The position numbers were made by a program, and so were the translations under genes. The notes below the pieces were generated by a model that saw only the letters and a program-made list of their open reading frames with translations, did not search any database and was not told the DNA's origin. DNA of 64,000 nt, taken from the NCBI GenBank assembly GCA_013399855.1, contig VXAY01005276.1, positions 581,137 through 645,136 of the forward strand. Direction: 5' to 3'. This DNA is from Oxyruncus cristatus. Taxonomy: Eukaryota > Chordata > Aves > Passeriformes > Cotingidae. Below are positions 38,101-49,229 of this stretch, piece after piece; position 1 is the first letter of the stretch; each line of letters starts with the position of its first letter.

Positions 38101-41100
38101 CTTTTATTAATCTATGACCCTATGAAGTCTTCTAATCCAGGGCACAGAAAGTAAGAGAGGAGTGTATGGCAACAAGGAAATCTATCATAGAAAGTTACAC
38201 AAGCCCCTGAGCTCCTGCTAATTTGTGAAACCAGGAGACAAAGACAGAACACCAGAAGACATTAATGAAGTTTTAGCCTGTTATTTAGTTCCAACTTTCA
38301 TGCAGACCGAGGGGCAATCAGCATTCAGAGGGGAGGTTTAGCCATAAGCCATTGGTCAGGACATAAGGAAATTCCTTGGAACCAATAAAACTGGAGCAAA
38401 AAAACCAAAATGCAGTCCCAAATTTGCCAGAAATGCCAAGATCTCTTGCACTGACCAGCCAGACCAGTGCTCTGAGAAATGGCAAACTGGCCATGAGACC
38501 AGGGACCTGTCGTTGCCACAAGGAAACCTGGAGCCCTTCAACAACAAACGATTGCTTCCTGCTTAAGGTGGCTGTTACAGGAACTGATAACTTCTTAATA
38601 TATATCATGAAGGTTCCAGTTATTCCCAGTTAATCATTTCCTGGTTATGGCTGATTTAAACAGCAAAGCCAGTTTTGCCAGAACGAACACGGAAATGTCA
38701 GGACTCAAACTGCAGGGAGGCCAGTGGGGAGAAACCCTTTACTCCGGGAGTAGATCTGCGATGGCTGCCTCGCACCTCCACAGTGTCTAGAACTGATCTG
38801 CACACCACGAAGAAAAGAAATAACAAACTGGCAAGCTTTTAATGTAAAAGGGCAGTGAAAAATACTTATTGAAGTTAGTCTTTATAATTTTTTTTAGTAA
38901 TACATTCTTCACCTAAAGGTAAAGCCAAGCAGGCTCACTGATGACTTGGGAATATTTTTTTTTTTCCTGAGAGGAATATAATTGCCAATTATAGGTCTGT
39001 ATTTTATAGCTTTTACTAGTAAGGTGACATCTTTGATTACATGACAGTATATTCACTGAGAAGTCTGAGAATTTTCCAAATGAAACAAAGATTCTTTTTG
39101 AGGCTCTGTTGCACTAGAAAAGGGTCATTTCTGCCTCAGCTCTGTCTCGTAGGTGCTCTGTGTTCAATCTTTCTGAATCGAAGAATTAAGGTGGTGCTAC
39201 TGTATGAGGAGATTTGATGCCAGTCCAACTCCTCTTATCTATGTTTCCTTGGGACAGCCCCAAATCACTTTTTTCTCCTAATGCAGGTACTAAAAAGAAG
39301 AAAAAAAATGTGTGGTTTCTCCTGTGCTAACTAAACTAAATCAAGAACTCCACGTGTACAGTCCCTTCACCAGTACTATGGCTTTTAATTTACTGCAGAA
39401 AAGGAGCTTTGACCTTTTGTCCCTAAAATGTATAAAAATACATTATAAACCTATCGGGAGTTCTTGCAAGTTTTACGTTCATTTTCAGCCTATTCTGGCT
39501 CCTTTTTTTTTTTTTGGGAAGCTACGAAGTGTGTATTTAGCAACAGAGTATTTACTCCGTGCTCCAGATCTATTTACACCGCTCAGGACTGATGGTGGAA
39601 AGATTACAATTTATGAGAGTCCAAAGATGACTTTGCAACAGTTGTTGCAACACTGTAAACGTCCCTTGGAAATGAAGCATTCGTGGCAGATACGCTTTAT
39701 CAGCCAGTCCTAAAGGCAAACGTGCCAGAACACAACACCCCCCCCGGCCTCTCATCCGTGCTCTGCACAGTTCTATTGTGAACTCCTGATGACAAACTGC
39801 ATTAAAAGAGGCACAATGTTAACATACGACAGCAAAGTGTGTGAAAAGCTGAACCCTCAGAAACTCACATAGGAATATTTCAAATGAATAGGAAAACACT
39901 TGTTGCTACTTCTGGCACTACCTGTAATTCCTAAGGTCAAGTATTAGGTAACCACATGTTCATCCATCAGGTTAGGCACCACCACAGGTAAGTCAACATT
40001 TCCCTATTTTCATCTCCAGCAGCCTCTGGTTTTATCTTTTTCTCAAGCCTGGCCTAAAATTTGCATGAAGAGAGATTTTAATGTCTGTTTGGCTATGCAC
40101 TACTTCTGCAGGATCACATTTCTTAGAGTACTGGATTACATGTAGGGCGAAGACACGCCATGGGCTTGAGTGAGGCAAAATTAGAGACCTTTTACATTGC
40201 TTTAATGTGATATCAAGCAGTTCAACAGGTCTGCATGGGTGAAATGGAGCAAGCTCTAACAGGTCCTACAGTGTAGGCTTTGGGAAACAAGAGCCCAGTC
40301 CTGGACACCCCTTCCTAGAGAGTTTCTGTGAAGTCAGTGATGGAAGTAAACAACTGAATTCTAAAAAGTCCTTAGATTCAATTATATTCATTCTGATTTT
40401 GAAGCCATTAAAAAGATACCATCAGGATTAGCATGGGCAACAACAACAAAAGCAATCGACTCCTGCAACTTATATTCATTCACGTTGTTCTGTGCCCAGG
40501 GTTACTCAGGCAGTGACGGGTGTAGGTGAGCAGGAACAGATCTAAGGATGTGAAACATCTTTGGAAGGTATTTTCAGAGAAAAAACAAGAACGTAAAATT
40601 TACATCAGTTTTTTTTTTTTTATTATTTTCCATTTATGTTACTATTCTAATGAGGGTTATTTAAACCTGCTTTCAGTTTATTTCGCAGTAGCTCTGTGCC
40701 TAAGTGTTTGTGAGGCAACTTCTCCAGGACAGTGGAATGAAACCCGAAGGGTTGGGGAGAAGGTACATGTGTTTGTGTGTTTGTGCTTGTTAGTTGTTTG
40801 GGTTTTTTTCCTTAATATAAACATCCACAGTTCAATTTGGAAATTAAACTTATACACAACCCTCGTATCTAATATGTATATTTAAATTAAACAATCTTTC
40901 TGAAGTTAGCACCTAGAAAACTTACCATTTACAGCTTTTTCATAATTCTTCCCCAGATTTATTAAATTCCTCAGTCCTGGATTGAACTGTTCCATAACAT
41001 TCTAGTGAAGAGAAAACAAAATTTGTGTTATAACAAAGGCAATTTAACAGTGCATGGGAGTGTTTATCTCAGTGTCACTTAGGTCTAGTTTTCAGTTTCA

Positions 41101-44100
41101 TATGTACAGCATCCATCTGAAAAGTCTGTGGATGGATGGAAATTGGAAGATTTGGGATACAGAGGAGAGCAAAGGGTGGAAGGGAGAAAAACTGAGTATT
41201 TAAGATCAACAAACAGGAGAAAAAAGATAAACTATTTCACAGGGGTAGAAGGGAATTTGGCTGTTTAAAATACAAAAGGATGTCAAGTATGTGATTGAAG
41301 TTTGCACAAAACTGTCTTCTATGGTAGGTGATGGTGGAATAAAGGTGGGAGAAAAACCTTTATCCATAAAGGTTTTTAGCCACAGTCCATGCAAAAAGTA
41401 CAAAATAAGTTAAGCTCTGAAGGATGAACCCAAATTTGTGCTTGCCTAAAGTTGGGGGGTGAAGGAGGGAGAAAGAAGCTTCTGCCCACTCCCAAAAGGA
41501 AAATCCCCCACAGAGTTTGAGTTGTCCCTACTCAAAAGCTTCAGTTTCTCCTCTTTCTGGTCCAAGACAACAGGTCTCCCCCCCAAATCAGTATCCCAAA
41601 GTTACTTGCTATGAGCACTGAAAAAGGAAAAGCAGCTGCTATAAATTATTCACTCCTCAGAATCCGGCTCTTTATGATGTCTCGAACACACGTAGCATAA
41701 ATAGTGGTATTCCAGAAGGAAGATGATGAGATAGCAGAAGACACTATTCTGTTATTCTTACTGTTTTTATGGCAATACTTTTATGACACAACTCATTATT
41801 GTTCACACAGCAGAACTTGCAAGTTCAAGGAAATCAAAACAAGACTCAAGACAAGTGTAGTAGTACCAAGCTTTTGTCTGTTATACTACTAACAGAATGA
41901 AAATATTTATGTTTAGTACATAGACGGACCCAGAAAGAACAGCAATACCATCACACGTGCCTTATTTTCAGTCAAGGCCATGCAGACAGAACTTTATTTA
42001 ATTTTTCAAAGATAACACTATATCAAACTCCCTTCCATTTAAAAAGTGAGGAAAAGAATTAACTCCAATAACACTTTAACAGTCATATTGAATTAAAATA
42101 TAGATTTAAAAAAAAAATAAAACTATTAGATTCCAACACTAGTGTAGTATAAATCAAAAGCAGACACAAAATGACAATACCTGGCCCCTCTGCCTTTGTG
42201 TACAAATTAAATGCAACTGGGATTGTTTTCTGGTCTGTCCCATTAAACTCTCACCCACCAAAACACAATCACTGCAAACAAACCAGCTATTGTCCCCAGG
42301 CCCTTGATTTGTGTTAACTCACAAACCACATCCAGAAATCATTTGGGAAAGTGTGTTTCAGGTTGGGCCAACAATGCCAAGGGCTATTCTAACAACTTGA
42401 CAGCATGGATATTCAAGCTCTAGTGTCTGGGAACATCCCTCCTCCTGCCCCAGCTCTATAATTTGCTGCTGTGCCTGTTGCCCTCCCCGCTGCTGAGGCC
42501 GTGTGACTGGGAGACACTTGTTCCAAGGAGCAAGTTGTTTCTTCCTATTCCAACTTTTTGCTCTTTCTTCCCAGCTGTGTACTAAAGATGTCTGTTGGCA
42601 TACATGGAGTCAGTGAATCACAAGGGGGAAAAAAAAAAAAAAGTTGAATCAGGGGATTGTTTTAGGATAGAGAGTTCTGTATTTCAAGGATAGGGGGAAA
42701 GGAAAGGTGTACCATGGTGGTGTGTATCTGTGGCAGGTAAGAATCTCAGTGCCACTTTGAATTACCACTCTGTACTGAAAATAATTTTCCTGAAGGACAG
42801 ATGTTAATGCTGATCCTTGAAAGAAAAAATTACAGAGTAAAACCCTTTTTGCCACCTACCCAAAAACTGTAATGGTAACATGACACTTATTTGTCTTAAC
42901 TACTGACTTTTTAAATGTCTGTCTTAAACATTCAGAGGTTAAGATTCCAATTTTCTTGACATCTAATTCAGATTTCAAACAAAAAACAGTGACTGCACCT
43001 GTGTTGTCATTTAGGAGGAAGTGAACAAAACCCAATAAAATTACCCTCAGCATCTCCCCTCTCTGAAGCCTGGCCCCACAGCTCTTGATTTTCACTAGAC
43101 CACTTGATCCATAGCAGTTTTTCAGGTACAGCAGACACAGACCACGCTGTGGGGACATAACAGCTCCACTCAAACACAAGGGACTCAGAGGAAGAGCTCC
43201 AGCACATCACCTCTGCTCACTGGGCATGTAAAACTGCTGGGACAGATGAAACAATTTACAGCTCAGTGCCTGCAGTGGCTGGAAGGAGTACAACTAATGG
43301 ATCTTTTCTCCATCAGACCAAGCAGTCTCTGGAAGTGGTTCAGGCTTTGCTCTGCCACAGTGGTTGATTGTTAGCAGAACCAGTCTCCAGACGTGAACGC
43401 CCGAGAAACGGCAAAAAACCTTTGCAATGGAAATTCCCCTTTGGAATCTGCCTGGTTTAACACAGGATATGGTTTGCTGATGCTCACAGCACTGGGCAGG
43501 GCCCGTCTACTCTCCTACTAAGGGCTGGTGTTTGATAGACTTAGCTCTCCCTCACCCCCCGCCAGGTCTCCGAGGTGACCCAATGAAATAGTTCTGAGAT
43601 TATTTCCCTTTCATACATTAGAAAGAAGCATAATATGTGTGGTTTTTTTTTTTTTTTAATTTCTACTGAAGACTAGATTCTCAGAGCAAACAAAAAACCT
43701 GGCCATGTTTCTAGTGCTCTTTTCATATAGTTAACCACAGTTAACCACTGGCTGTCTCTGAAGTACTGTCCAGGGAGAAGTATCTAGAGCACTTTTTTAA
43801 AAAGGGAAACTGTCACAGGCAACAACCTCTTCAGGATCAGGTATGAATTGGATATGGCCAAGACATTTCAGATCAGTTAAAATTATCGTAATATTTTATT
43901 CAGCTTCAGAAGTTACAGGGGACAAGAGCAACTCAATTCATATAACTGCTTTTTCTTACAGTTTTAAAGCTCCTCTTACTTGTAGTCTAAGGAAAAGGTC
44001 ATGGAAATGAGTGGGACTGAACACCAGTGCAAAATTCCAAGTCACACATTAAAGCCAGATCTCAAAACCTCTAAAAAAGCAGGATAGAGGACCAAAGAAG

Positions 44101-47100
44101 AATTTCTGATCAGGAGAACCACTAATTTAAAATTGTCAGGAGTCTCTGAAAATCACCCAGTCTTGTTATTTGCCATGGCATACAAAGCTGTGGAAATAAA
44201 ACCTCTGTCTTAATCAAAATAAAGATCACAAGGTAAGAAAGAGCCTGGGAGAGACAAAGTGGTTCCGAACACATTGTTTGACTGTACAGTGAGCACAAAA
44301 ACACGGCCTCCTAATTGTCAATCGTGTGTCCTATATTCCAGTGACACTCTACCTCCCATGAACAGAATAATTAACGAGAAGAGGAGGCACATGATCAGAT
44401 CCTACAGCTTTCTATTATTTAGGATGAATGGAAATAAAGGGAAACATTTTCGAAACAGACAACTGGAAACATGTTTTATGCAGAGACCTTTAGAGGTGGC
44501 AAAAGTGACCTTCCAAGGAAAAAAAAAAAGCATAAGTGAAACCTATTCTGGTCCTTTGAGTCATTGAATCCTCATATAATCTGTTATAAAGTTGCTGTGT
44601 GCCTTTCATTACATGAAGCCAGCATGAGTTATTCAGCCTGGTAGCACAGAGCTGAGTGAGGAGGAAGAAGTCTTGTCTTTATACTTGTTGTGTGTAGGTA
44701 TTATATCTCCCACAGTTCCTGACAGTCATATAAACAACACTAATCTTCAAAACAAATGACAGCCATTGTAAAAGTGCCTTCCTGTAAATGCTCAGCATTG
44801 CTTTTTACTTAAACACACCTCACTGAACAATAGCTCAGCAGGTATGAACACAACGAAACAATGCATAGACTCCCTGTAGATTCACGTTTACATCCTGCAG
44901 GCACTTTTGCAAGAGTGAACAGCAATGTATTTGGGTAGAAATCTGAAATTATGAAACTAGCAAAGTAGATCTTGATGTGCATCATCACTGATATTACCAT
45001 CACTGTAGCTGTTCTTAGCTAGCCTTTGTATAGACACTAATGATTTAATTTAAATTGTTATTTCTCAATTTGAAAATGAGTAGATTTTTTTAAAAGGGTT
45101 GCCACACTGTGTCTGAGAACCCACTTGAGGAGATTAAAAAGCCATAAAAAAGTACTGTGTTCTACTGTACTTGAAGCATTTTGTACATTACTGCATTTCA
45201 TTTCCTTTAGCTTTTGAAATCCATAACACAGCTTTCAGAAGGGCACAGTTGAGCCCTCAGCACATCTCATATTAAGCTATCTCAGTTTTAAGTTGGCTTA
45301 ATATTGTTTTAAACCAATTTTAACGGAATGGAAAGGAATAAATTAAGGTGCCAGCGTTTATTCAAAAAGACTAATTCTTACGACTAATTACTAGTCATCT
45401 TGATGGGGCATTTCTTATTTAAGAGAAGCATTAGATCGTCATCCATCGCTGTGTTCCAAATATAAACTTTTTCAGGTTATGAACACCTGCCCAAGGATGG
45501 ACTCTCAGTTGGCATAACTGTAAGTAAGGTCAAAAGAGATCATTTGCACCAAGGTGGAACTGGATTTCACACACACACACACACACACAAACTTCCAAAG
45601 GCTCCTCTTCCCACAAGTTAGATTTGTATTTCAGGGATGCTAAACAACAGCCTGACTGCAGCATGTGCTAGGACCACAGGTGAATTTTAGTTTTGGTACA
45701 TAAGTCTGGTAGTTTAATCTGTCAGTCTTTTTAAAATACAGAAACATGGAATATAGGACTTAAAAGAGAATTAATCAGATATATTTCCACGATAAAACAA
45801 TATAGCCTTTTAAAGTAATTCTACAACGCCCCTGAGGAGAACACAGCACTCCATTCAGCAAAGGGTTTTTTTTGGGGGGGGGCTGTTTTCGTTTGGTTTT
45901 TTAGATTATACTTTGGTTGCTAATTGAAATTTCTGGGTAAGATTCAATTGAATACAGAGTGATAGATCTTTAAAAACCAAGATTAGCAATGCCAATGAAT
46001 CACAGCTATCCTGCCGTTATGAAGAGCTCCGGAAACCTCAAACCACGGGAGCACTCCGTGACCGCCTGCCCAGCCCTCAGCCCACACAGACAGGACAGGT
46101 CTGGAACTCAGCACTTTCCTGTTTTGTCCCCTTTCCCCTGCACTCTGTGTCTCCCAGCTGGATGCCAAGTACTTTCCCCCCACATACAGCAGATAAAACA
46201 ACACTGTACGGGCTGTGGGGACATACCGAGACATAAAAAGTTTCCCGGGGTTACAAATCAGGTCTGTGAGCGAGGGGGTCACACAATGTCCCCTCACATC
46301 ACGTCACAGCACCTCGCTGAGCGACAAGGGCAGGCCTGTGTCATACCAGGGAACCTGTGAGCAGTTCCTTGGCAAAAGGGAGGCTGTGCCCTCTTTAGTC
46401 ATCGACTCCCACACCCTTGGGCTTCATTTTGCACGTGCCATTCCTATCATGCGTTAAGGCGATTCCTCAGGTATTACATAAAGAGTAAATGTCAGCCCTG
46501 GGTTTTGTGTGTGGGCACAGATATTTGTGAATTATGTTGTTTACTTAGTCAGGGTAGCTGAAAAACATTGAGGTATTCGCTTTCTGGTGTTGTTGCCAAC
46601 AGAAAGGAAGAACAAGATAAAAATAAAAGGGTCACCTGATGACTTCTGTAAATATATTTTGAAGCTTTGTATAACACAGGTTACCATGTATTTAATAAAT
46701 CCAATGGATTAGCACTGTAAGAAGAAAAAAACCCAAACAAATGCACAACAAAACCCCCCAAAAATAGCAGACCCGCAAGGTATTCAATTTAATTTTCTAT
46801 TACTTTTCCAGGTCATCCAAAAGTCGATTTTTTTTGAAAAGTCCAAAGCCTGTGTTCAGCCCTGCAGCACAGATGCCATCACTGCATTACACTGAATTGG
46901 TTTTCCCAGGTCAAGCTTTTCTTCTTACTGGTAGTAGAGGCACAGACAGAAGCTATGAATTTTATCCATCCCAGCACAGTGTCTCAAGCAGGGCATTGCC
47001 AGGATGGCCCAGCAAGAGCAGAAGTTCCACGAGCACCACTAGACAAAGCAAAGCAGGCTGAAGCACAGCACAAAGAGGTGTTCATTTGTTTGAGATGGGG

Positions 47101-48984
47101 AGCTGTGATTACAGTCACAGCCAGTGCTGAATACACAGGCTACTCCTCTCTGCCCCGAAGAGGTAACAAACTATTTTCAAGATTTGAACTTTGATAGAGA
47201 AATAAGTGCTTTAAAGTAGATGCTGAATCTATCTTCTATCTGAAGCAGCCTTTATACCTTCTCTGGATAAAGTTTCAATTTTTAATGAGGGCAGGGCAGG
47301 AGGGTTTCCAGGCCTGTGAGTTCAAGCTATGTGATACAACATACCAGCCCTCTCAAAATACCTACATAGAAGGCATTTCATCACACTGTCAACATTAACT
47401 TTGTATTACTGTGTTTTTGCTGGTTATTTCAATCTTAAGTATCCCTTTGAATTAGTTTAAAACAGAAAACAAAAGGGCAAACTTTCCCAGGAAATAAGTA
47501 CTGAATAGCAGGGAAGGTTTTGCTTATTTAGAGGTCTGTTATTCCTTTAAAGCCTATTTTAAATCATAGCCATTAAAACACACAGGATATTTTCTTCCCT
47601 CTCCTCTGTAAAACTGTTTTAGCTACATTCTAGGAGTCAATAGACAAGGTAGAACATTTCTTTGTTGGCACAGCCCTGAACAGTCAACTTCCCAGGTTTC
47701 TCTTCTGTGACCCTGTATTTACAGGGTGCTCCTCTGAGAGAGGATTTTATGTTTGCTTATGGCCTTGCCACGAACGTAACTGATATCAAAAAGCACCAGA
47801 CTGTTTAAGACGACCTGCTCTGGTTCAGAGGACAAAATTTATAGCCAGGTAATCTCCTTTTTTTTTTTAAAGTAATCTTGCATGAAATTGATATCTAAAT
47901 CCAAAGAAAGTAAACAGCAAATACAACATGTCCCCAGTTAACCGGTGTAAAGTTGACTGAAGTGTGTTGAAGAACAACAAAAGTAACAAACCTCAAAATT
48001 TACTCCCAGTAAATGTTTTCAGAGACCTTTCAGTGACGACAACAACATTTTCAGAAATATGAAAACATTCGGTAGTAAACCAGTAAGATTTAGTAAACAG
48101 TAAAACAGAACAACCCCTCAGAAAGCCTTCCTTTGGGCTCAAAGCTGCAAGTGCACTGCAGCTCTAAGTTAAATTTGCAAATGCATTCAATCATGCAAAT
48201 TTGAGTGCTTTCTCTAGTACAACACACCGTACAGAATGAGGATTACAGATCCAATGCTGCCCAGCCAAAAGTATGATTCTAAAGGGAAATCTGCCCAGTT
48301 AGAATTGATGTGTTTTGAAAGGAGTGTTCATAGGGAGAAAAAGTTCAAAAGAAGCGTCTGGTGGCCACAAGCAAAATATTTTTAATTCTACAAATAACGA
48401 GGCACTTTAGAAAGTTTAAAAGCTACTGACACGAACGGGGCTGTTCCCCGCAGCAGCCGGTGCTTTGAGGCAGCAGTTGGGTGCACCACCATAAATCTGA
48501 TTATCAGCTCGGGACGCCGGCAAGCAACTTAACTCAGCGTTAAGCCATTTTTAGGCTGTGGCCCCTGTGAAGAAACGGTTCAAGCAGAGGGACCACAGCC
48601 ACCAGGATCTCCAAACCGCCTTATCACCAAAACACACCGAGGGAATTGGGGGGAACCGAGGAACCGGACTGAACGCCCGCCTGGTCCCGGGGCTGTCGCG
48701 GCTGTGCCCGCCCGGGGGCTGCGGCGGAGACCCGGCCCTGGCGGGGGAAGGCGAGCGGCCCGACACATCGGGGCGGGCCGGATCACTCACGGAGAGGGAG
48801 ACGGGGACAGGAGGGAAAACAACGAAAAGAGAAGTTCGCTGAGTTTCCGCGCGAGGAGCTGCGGCCGCCCCGAGCGCGGCGCAGCCCCCGGGGCAAAGGT
48901 GGCCGGGGGAGCCCCTCCCCGGCCCGCACTCACTTTGTAAGTGTTCTCCGTCAGCTTGTTCACCTCCTCGGGGTCCCGGGACAT
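14077..48984 (-). CDS. BAIAP2L1: BAR/IMD domain-containing adaptor BAIAP2-like 1 (IRTKS), 14 coding exons
   Basis: Fourteen exons join in frame to 507 codons and a stop (human protein 511). Residues 1 to about 235 form the I-BAR (IMD) domain that binds and bends phosphoinositide membranes and actin; the basic patch KKIRRK is at 141-146. A Ser/Thr/Pro linker (about 240-340) carries [11 protein letters not shown]. The SH3 domain spans about 344-405, with TIFPHT at 347-352, the DGWLYG core and WFPSSY at 392-397. The C-terminus carries PPPDY (435-439), an NPF motif (486-488) and a WH2-like actin segment, [13 protein letters not shown] (492-504), ending IIR. IRTKS is known to link receptor, SH3-ligand and actin pathways at plasma-membrane protrusions and microvilli, and to bind the EspFu/Tir system of enteropathogens. 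The ATG at 48984 is chosen for its ACC-ATG context, CpG-island position and the family start MSRDPEEVN. Every intron is GT-AG. The locus is convergent with BRI3, matching mammalian synteny. Confidence 0.98.
14689..14729 (-). CDS. BAIAP2L1: BAIAP2L1 coding exon 13 (41-bp small exon)
   Basis: 41 bases with a TTTTACAG acceptor and GTATAT donor. It encodes [13 protein letters not shown] and two bases of Ser483, matching the human TAKPPFLSGENPF junction. Its length is not a multiple of three, so skipping it would change the C-terminal frame. Confidence 0.9.
16845..17010 (-). CDS. BAIAP2L1: BAIAP2L1 coding exon 12
   Basis: 166 bases, phase 2 in and 0 out. It encodes [20 protein letters not shown] then LPPPDY and a low-complexity Ala/Lys/Pro stretch to HAGP (414-469). 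The acceptor is TTGCAG and the donor GTGAGT. Reading through the donor adds about 19 codons before a stop, so an intron-retained C-terminus is possible. Confidence 0.95.
17358..17432 (-). CDS. BAIAP2L1: BAIAP2L1 coding exon 11 (SH3 end)
   Basis: 75 bases, phase 2 in and out. It completes the SH3 domain with [18 protein letters not shown] and AFAPVP (residues 389-413). The acceptor is TTACAG and the donor GTAACA. Confidence 0.96.
17727..17934 (-). CDS. BAIAP2L1: BAIAP2L1 coding exon 10 (SH3 start)
   Basis: 208 bases, phase 1 in and 2 out. It encodes [19 protein letters not shown], then the first two thirds of the SH3 domain, with [19 protein letters not shown] and DGWLYGEHD. The acceptor is TGACAG and the donor GTAAGA. 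Confidence 0.97.
19111..19261 (-). CDS. BAIAP2L1: BAIAP2L1 coding exon 9 (linker)
   Basis: 151 bases, phase 0 in and 1 out. It opens with a divergent [14 protein letters not shown] segment, then the conserved [20 protein letters not shown] (residues 270-319 overall). The acceptor is GACTTTAG and the donor GTGAGT. The opening differs from the human RKDYDTLSK-type stretch while the rest aligns. Confidence 0.95.
19928..20095 (-). CDS. BAIAP2L1: BAIAP2L1 coding exon 8
   Basis: 168 bases, 56 codons, phase 0. It encodes [15 protein letters not shown] (end of the I-BAR domain) and the linker start [19 protein letters not shown] to NTM (residues 214-269). The acceptor is ATGCAG and the donor GTATGT. 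Confidence 0.97.
20558..20710 (-). CDS. BAIAP2L1: BAIAP2L1 coding exon 7
   Basis: 153 bases, 51 codons, phase 0. It encodes [20 protein letters not shown] and onward through the conserved [14 protein letters not shown] to FYHVQ (residues 163-213). It lies between a CCTCAG acceptor and a GTCAGT donor, in the distal I-BAR helix. Confidence 0.97.
21916..22053 (-). CDS. BAIAP2L1: BAIAP2L1 coding exon 6
   Basis: 138 bases, 46 codons, phase 0. It starts [10 protein letters not shown] after a TTGCAG acceptor and ends YEHKEME before GTCAGT. It encodes the basic lipid/actin-binding patch KKIRRKSQG (141-149). Confidence 0.97.
22362..22433 (-). CDS. BAIAP2L1: BAIAP2L1 coding exon 5
   Basis: 72 bases, 24 codons, phase 0 on both sides. 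It encodes [20 protein letters not shown] through YMT (residues 93-116), a charged I-BAR helix. The acceptor is CTAAAG and the donor GTAAGT. Confidence 0.95.
22546..22607 (-). CDS. BAIAP2L1: BAIAP2L1 coding exon 4
   Basis: 62 bases with a CAACAG acceptor and GTAAGT donor. It encodes [20 protein letters not shown], residues up to 92, and ends in phase 0. It lies 15 kb from exon 3. Confidence 0.95.
23310..23357. repeat. 27-bp tandem duplication
   Basis: ATCCCTCAGTCTTTTGGGTG occurs twice with a 27-base period; the second copy diverges at its end. It lies in BAIAP2L1 intron 3. Confidence 0.9.
25195..25385. promoter_or_regulatory. Small intronic CpG island, candidate promoter or enhancer
   Basis: About 15 CpG dinucleotides fall within roughly 180 bases in an otherwise AT-rich, CpG-poor intron. 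The block contains TGACTCAGC (25266-25274), an AP-1/antioxidant-response-type core, a CT-rich run and CATAAAA at 25327-25333 on the plus strand. On the minus strand CCCCAG-GTGAAT near 25345 would be a usable splice donor. Function is inferred only. Confidence 0.45.
30634..30663. repeat. Poly(T) tract with one C
   Basis: A run of about 30 pyrimidines, nearly all T, is followed by a C run. No recognisable element adjoins it. Confidence 0.9.
31490..31569. repeat. 40-bp tandem duplication, two copies
   Basis: Two adjacent 40-base units begin GTGAGGGAGAACAGC and differ at only four positions, in a GC-richer patch of intron 3. The high identity implies a recent duplication or ongoing homogenisation. 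Confidence 0.92.
37966..38052 (-). CDS. BAIAP2L1: BAIAP2L1 coding exon 3
   Basis: 87 bases with CCCAG acceptor and GTAAG donor, phase 1 in and out. It encodes [20 protein letters not shown] and the rest of residues 43-71, part of the I-BAR helical bundle. AYYD and the GSPVS segment match the family. Confidence 0.96.
38053..40925 (-). other. BAIAP2L1: BAIAP2L1 intron 2
   Basis: This is a 2.9-kb AT-rich intron with short A, T and C runs (for example near 38948, 39506, 39737 and 40610). No additional exon or repeat family is recognised. Confidence 0.85.
40926..41001 (-). CDS. BAIAP2L1: BAIAP2L1 coding exon 2
   Basis: 76 bases encoding [20 protein letters not shown] and EKAVN (residues 18-42). 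It lies between a CACTAG acceptor and a GTAAGT donor and leaves phase 1. This is the first I-BAR helix. Confidence 0.96.
43643..43657. repeat. Poly(T) tract
   Basis: Fifteen consecutive T lie in BAIAP2L1 intron 1. Confidence 0.9.
45568..45589. repeat. (CA)11 microsatellite
   Basis: Eleven CA dinucleotides occur in a row in BAIAP2L1 intron 1; likely polymorphic. Confidence 0.95.
48934..48984 (-). CDS. BAIAP2L1: BAIAP2L1 coding exon 1
   Basis: Encodes [17 protein letters not shown] (residues 1-17) and ends at AAA before a consensus GTGAGT donor, in phase 0. The ATG has an ACC-ATG context inside the CpG island. Confidence 0.96.
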
Positions 48985-49154
48985 GGTGCCGGCGGGCAGA
49001 GCTCGGTCGTGCGGAGCGCCCCGGCCCCAGCGCAGCGCCGCGGCAGCCTCGGCTCCCCCTCGGCCGCGAACAAACTGTCAAAAACTTGCGGAACCAGCCG
49101 GGGCAGCGCCGTCGGGGCGGGACCTGCGGGGCCGCGGCTCCCGACGCGGCAGGA

Positions 49155-49155
49155 N
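49155..49155. other. Single unresolved base (N) between two copies of an 11-mer
   Basis: The only ambiguous base noticed in the window lies exactly between two copies of ACGCGGCAGGA (49144-49154 and 49156-49166). This is the pattern expected from an imperfectly closed assembly gap. Confidence 0.9.
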
Positions 49156-49229
49156 ACGCGGCAGGACTGGCTGGGCTGGGCGGGGAGCGACGGGATCGCA
49201 TCACCGCACCGCGCCTCGGCTCGGCGGGC

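Larger units (their letters stand above)
41002..48933 (-). other. BAIAP2L1: BAIAP2L1 intron 1 (7.9 kb)
   Basis: The intron contains a (CA)11 microsatellite, homopolymers at 42629-42642 and 43643-43657, a tandem AGTTAACCAC pair, a GC/CpG-richer block at about 46010-46360 and an octamer-bearing inverted repeat at 48171-48202. The last 300 bases belong to the CpG island. No repeat family is recognised. Confidence 0.85.

Noticed and set aside
45989..46360. 123-codon open frame in BAIAP2L1 intron 1
   Set aside because: Both strands are open in the same GC-rich patch and neither shows a known domain.
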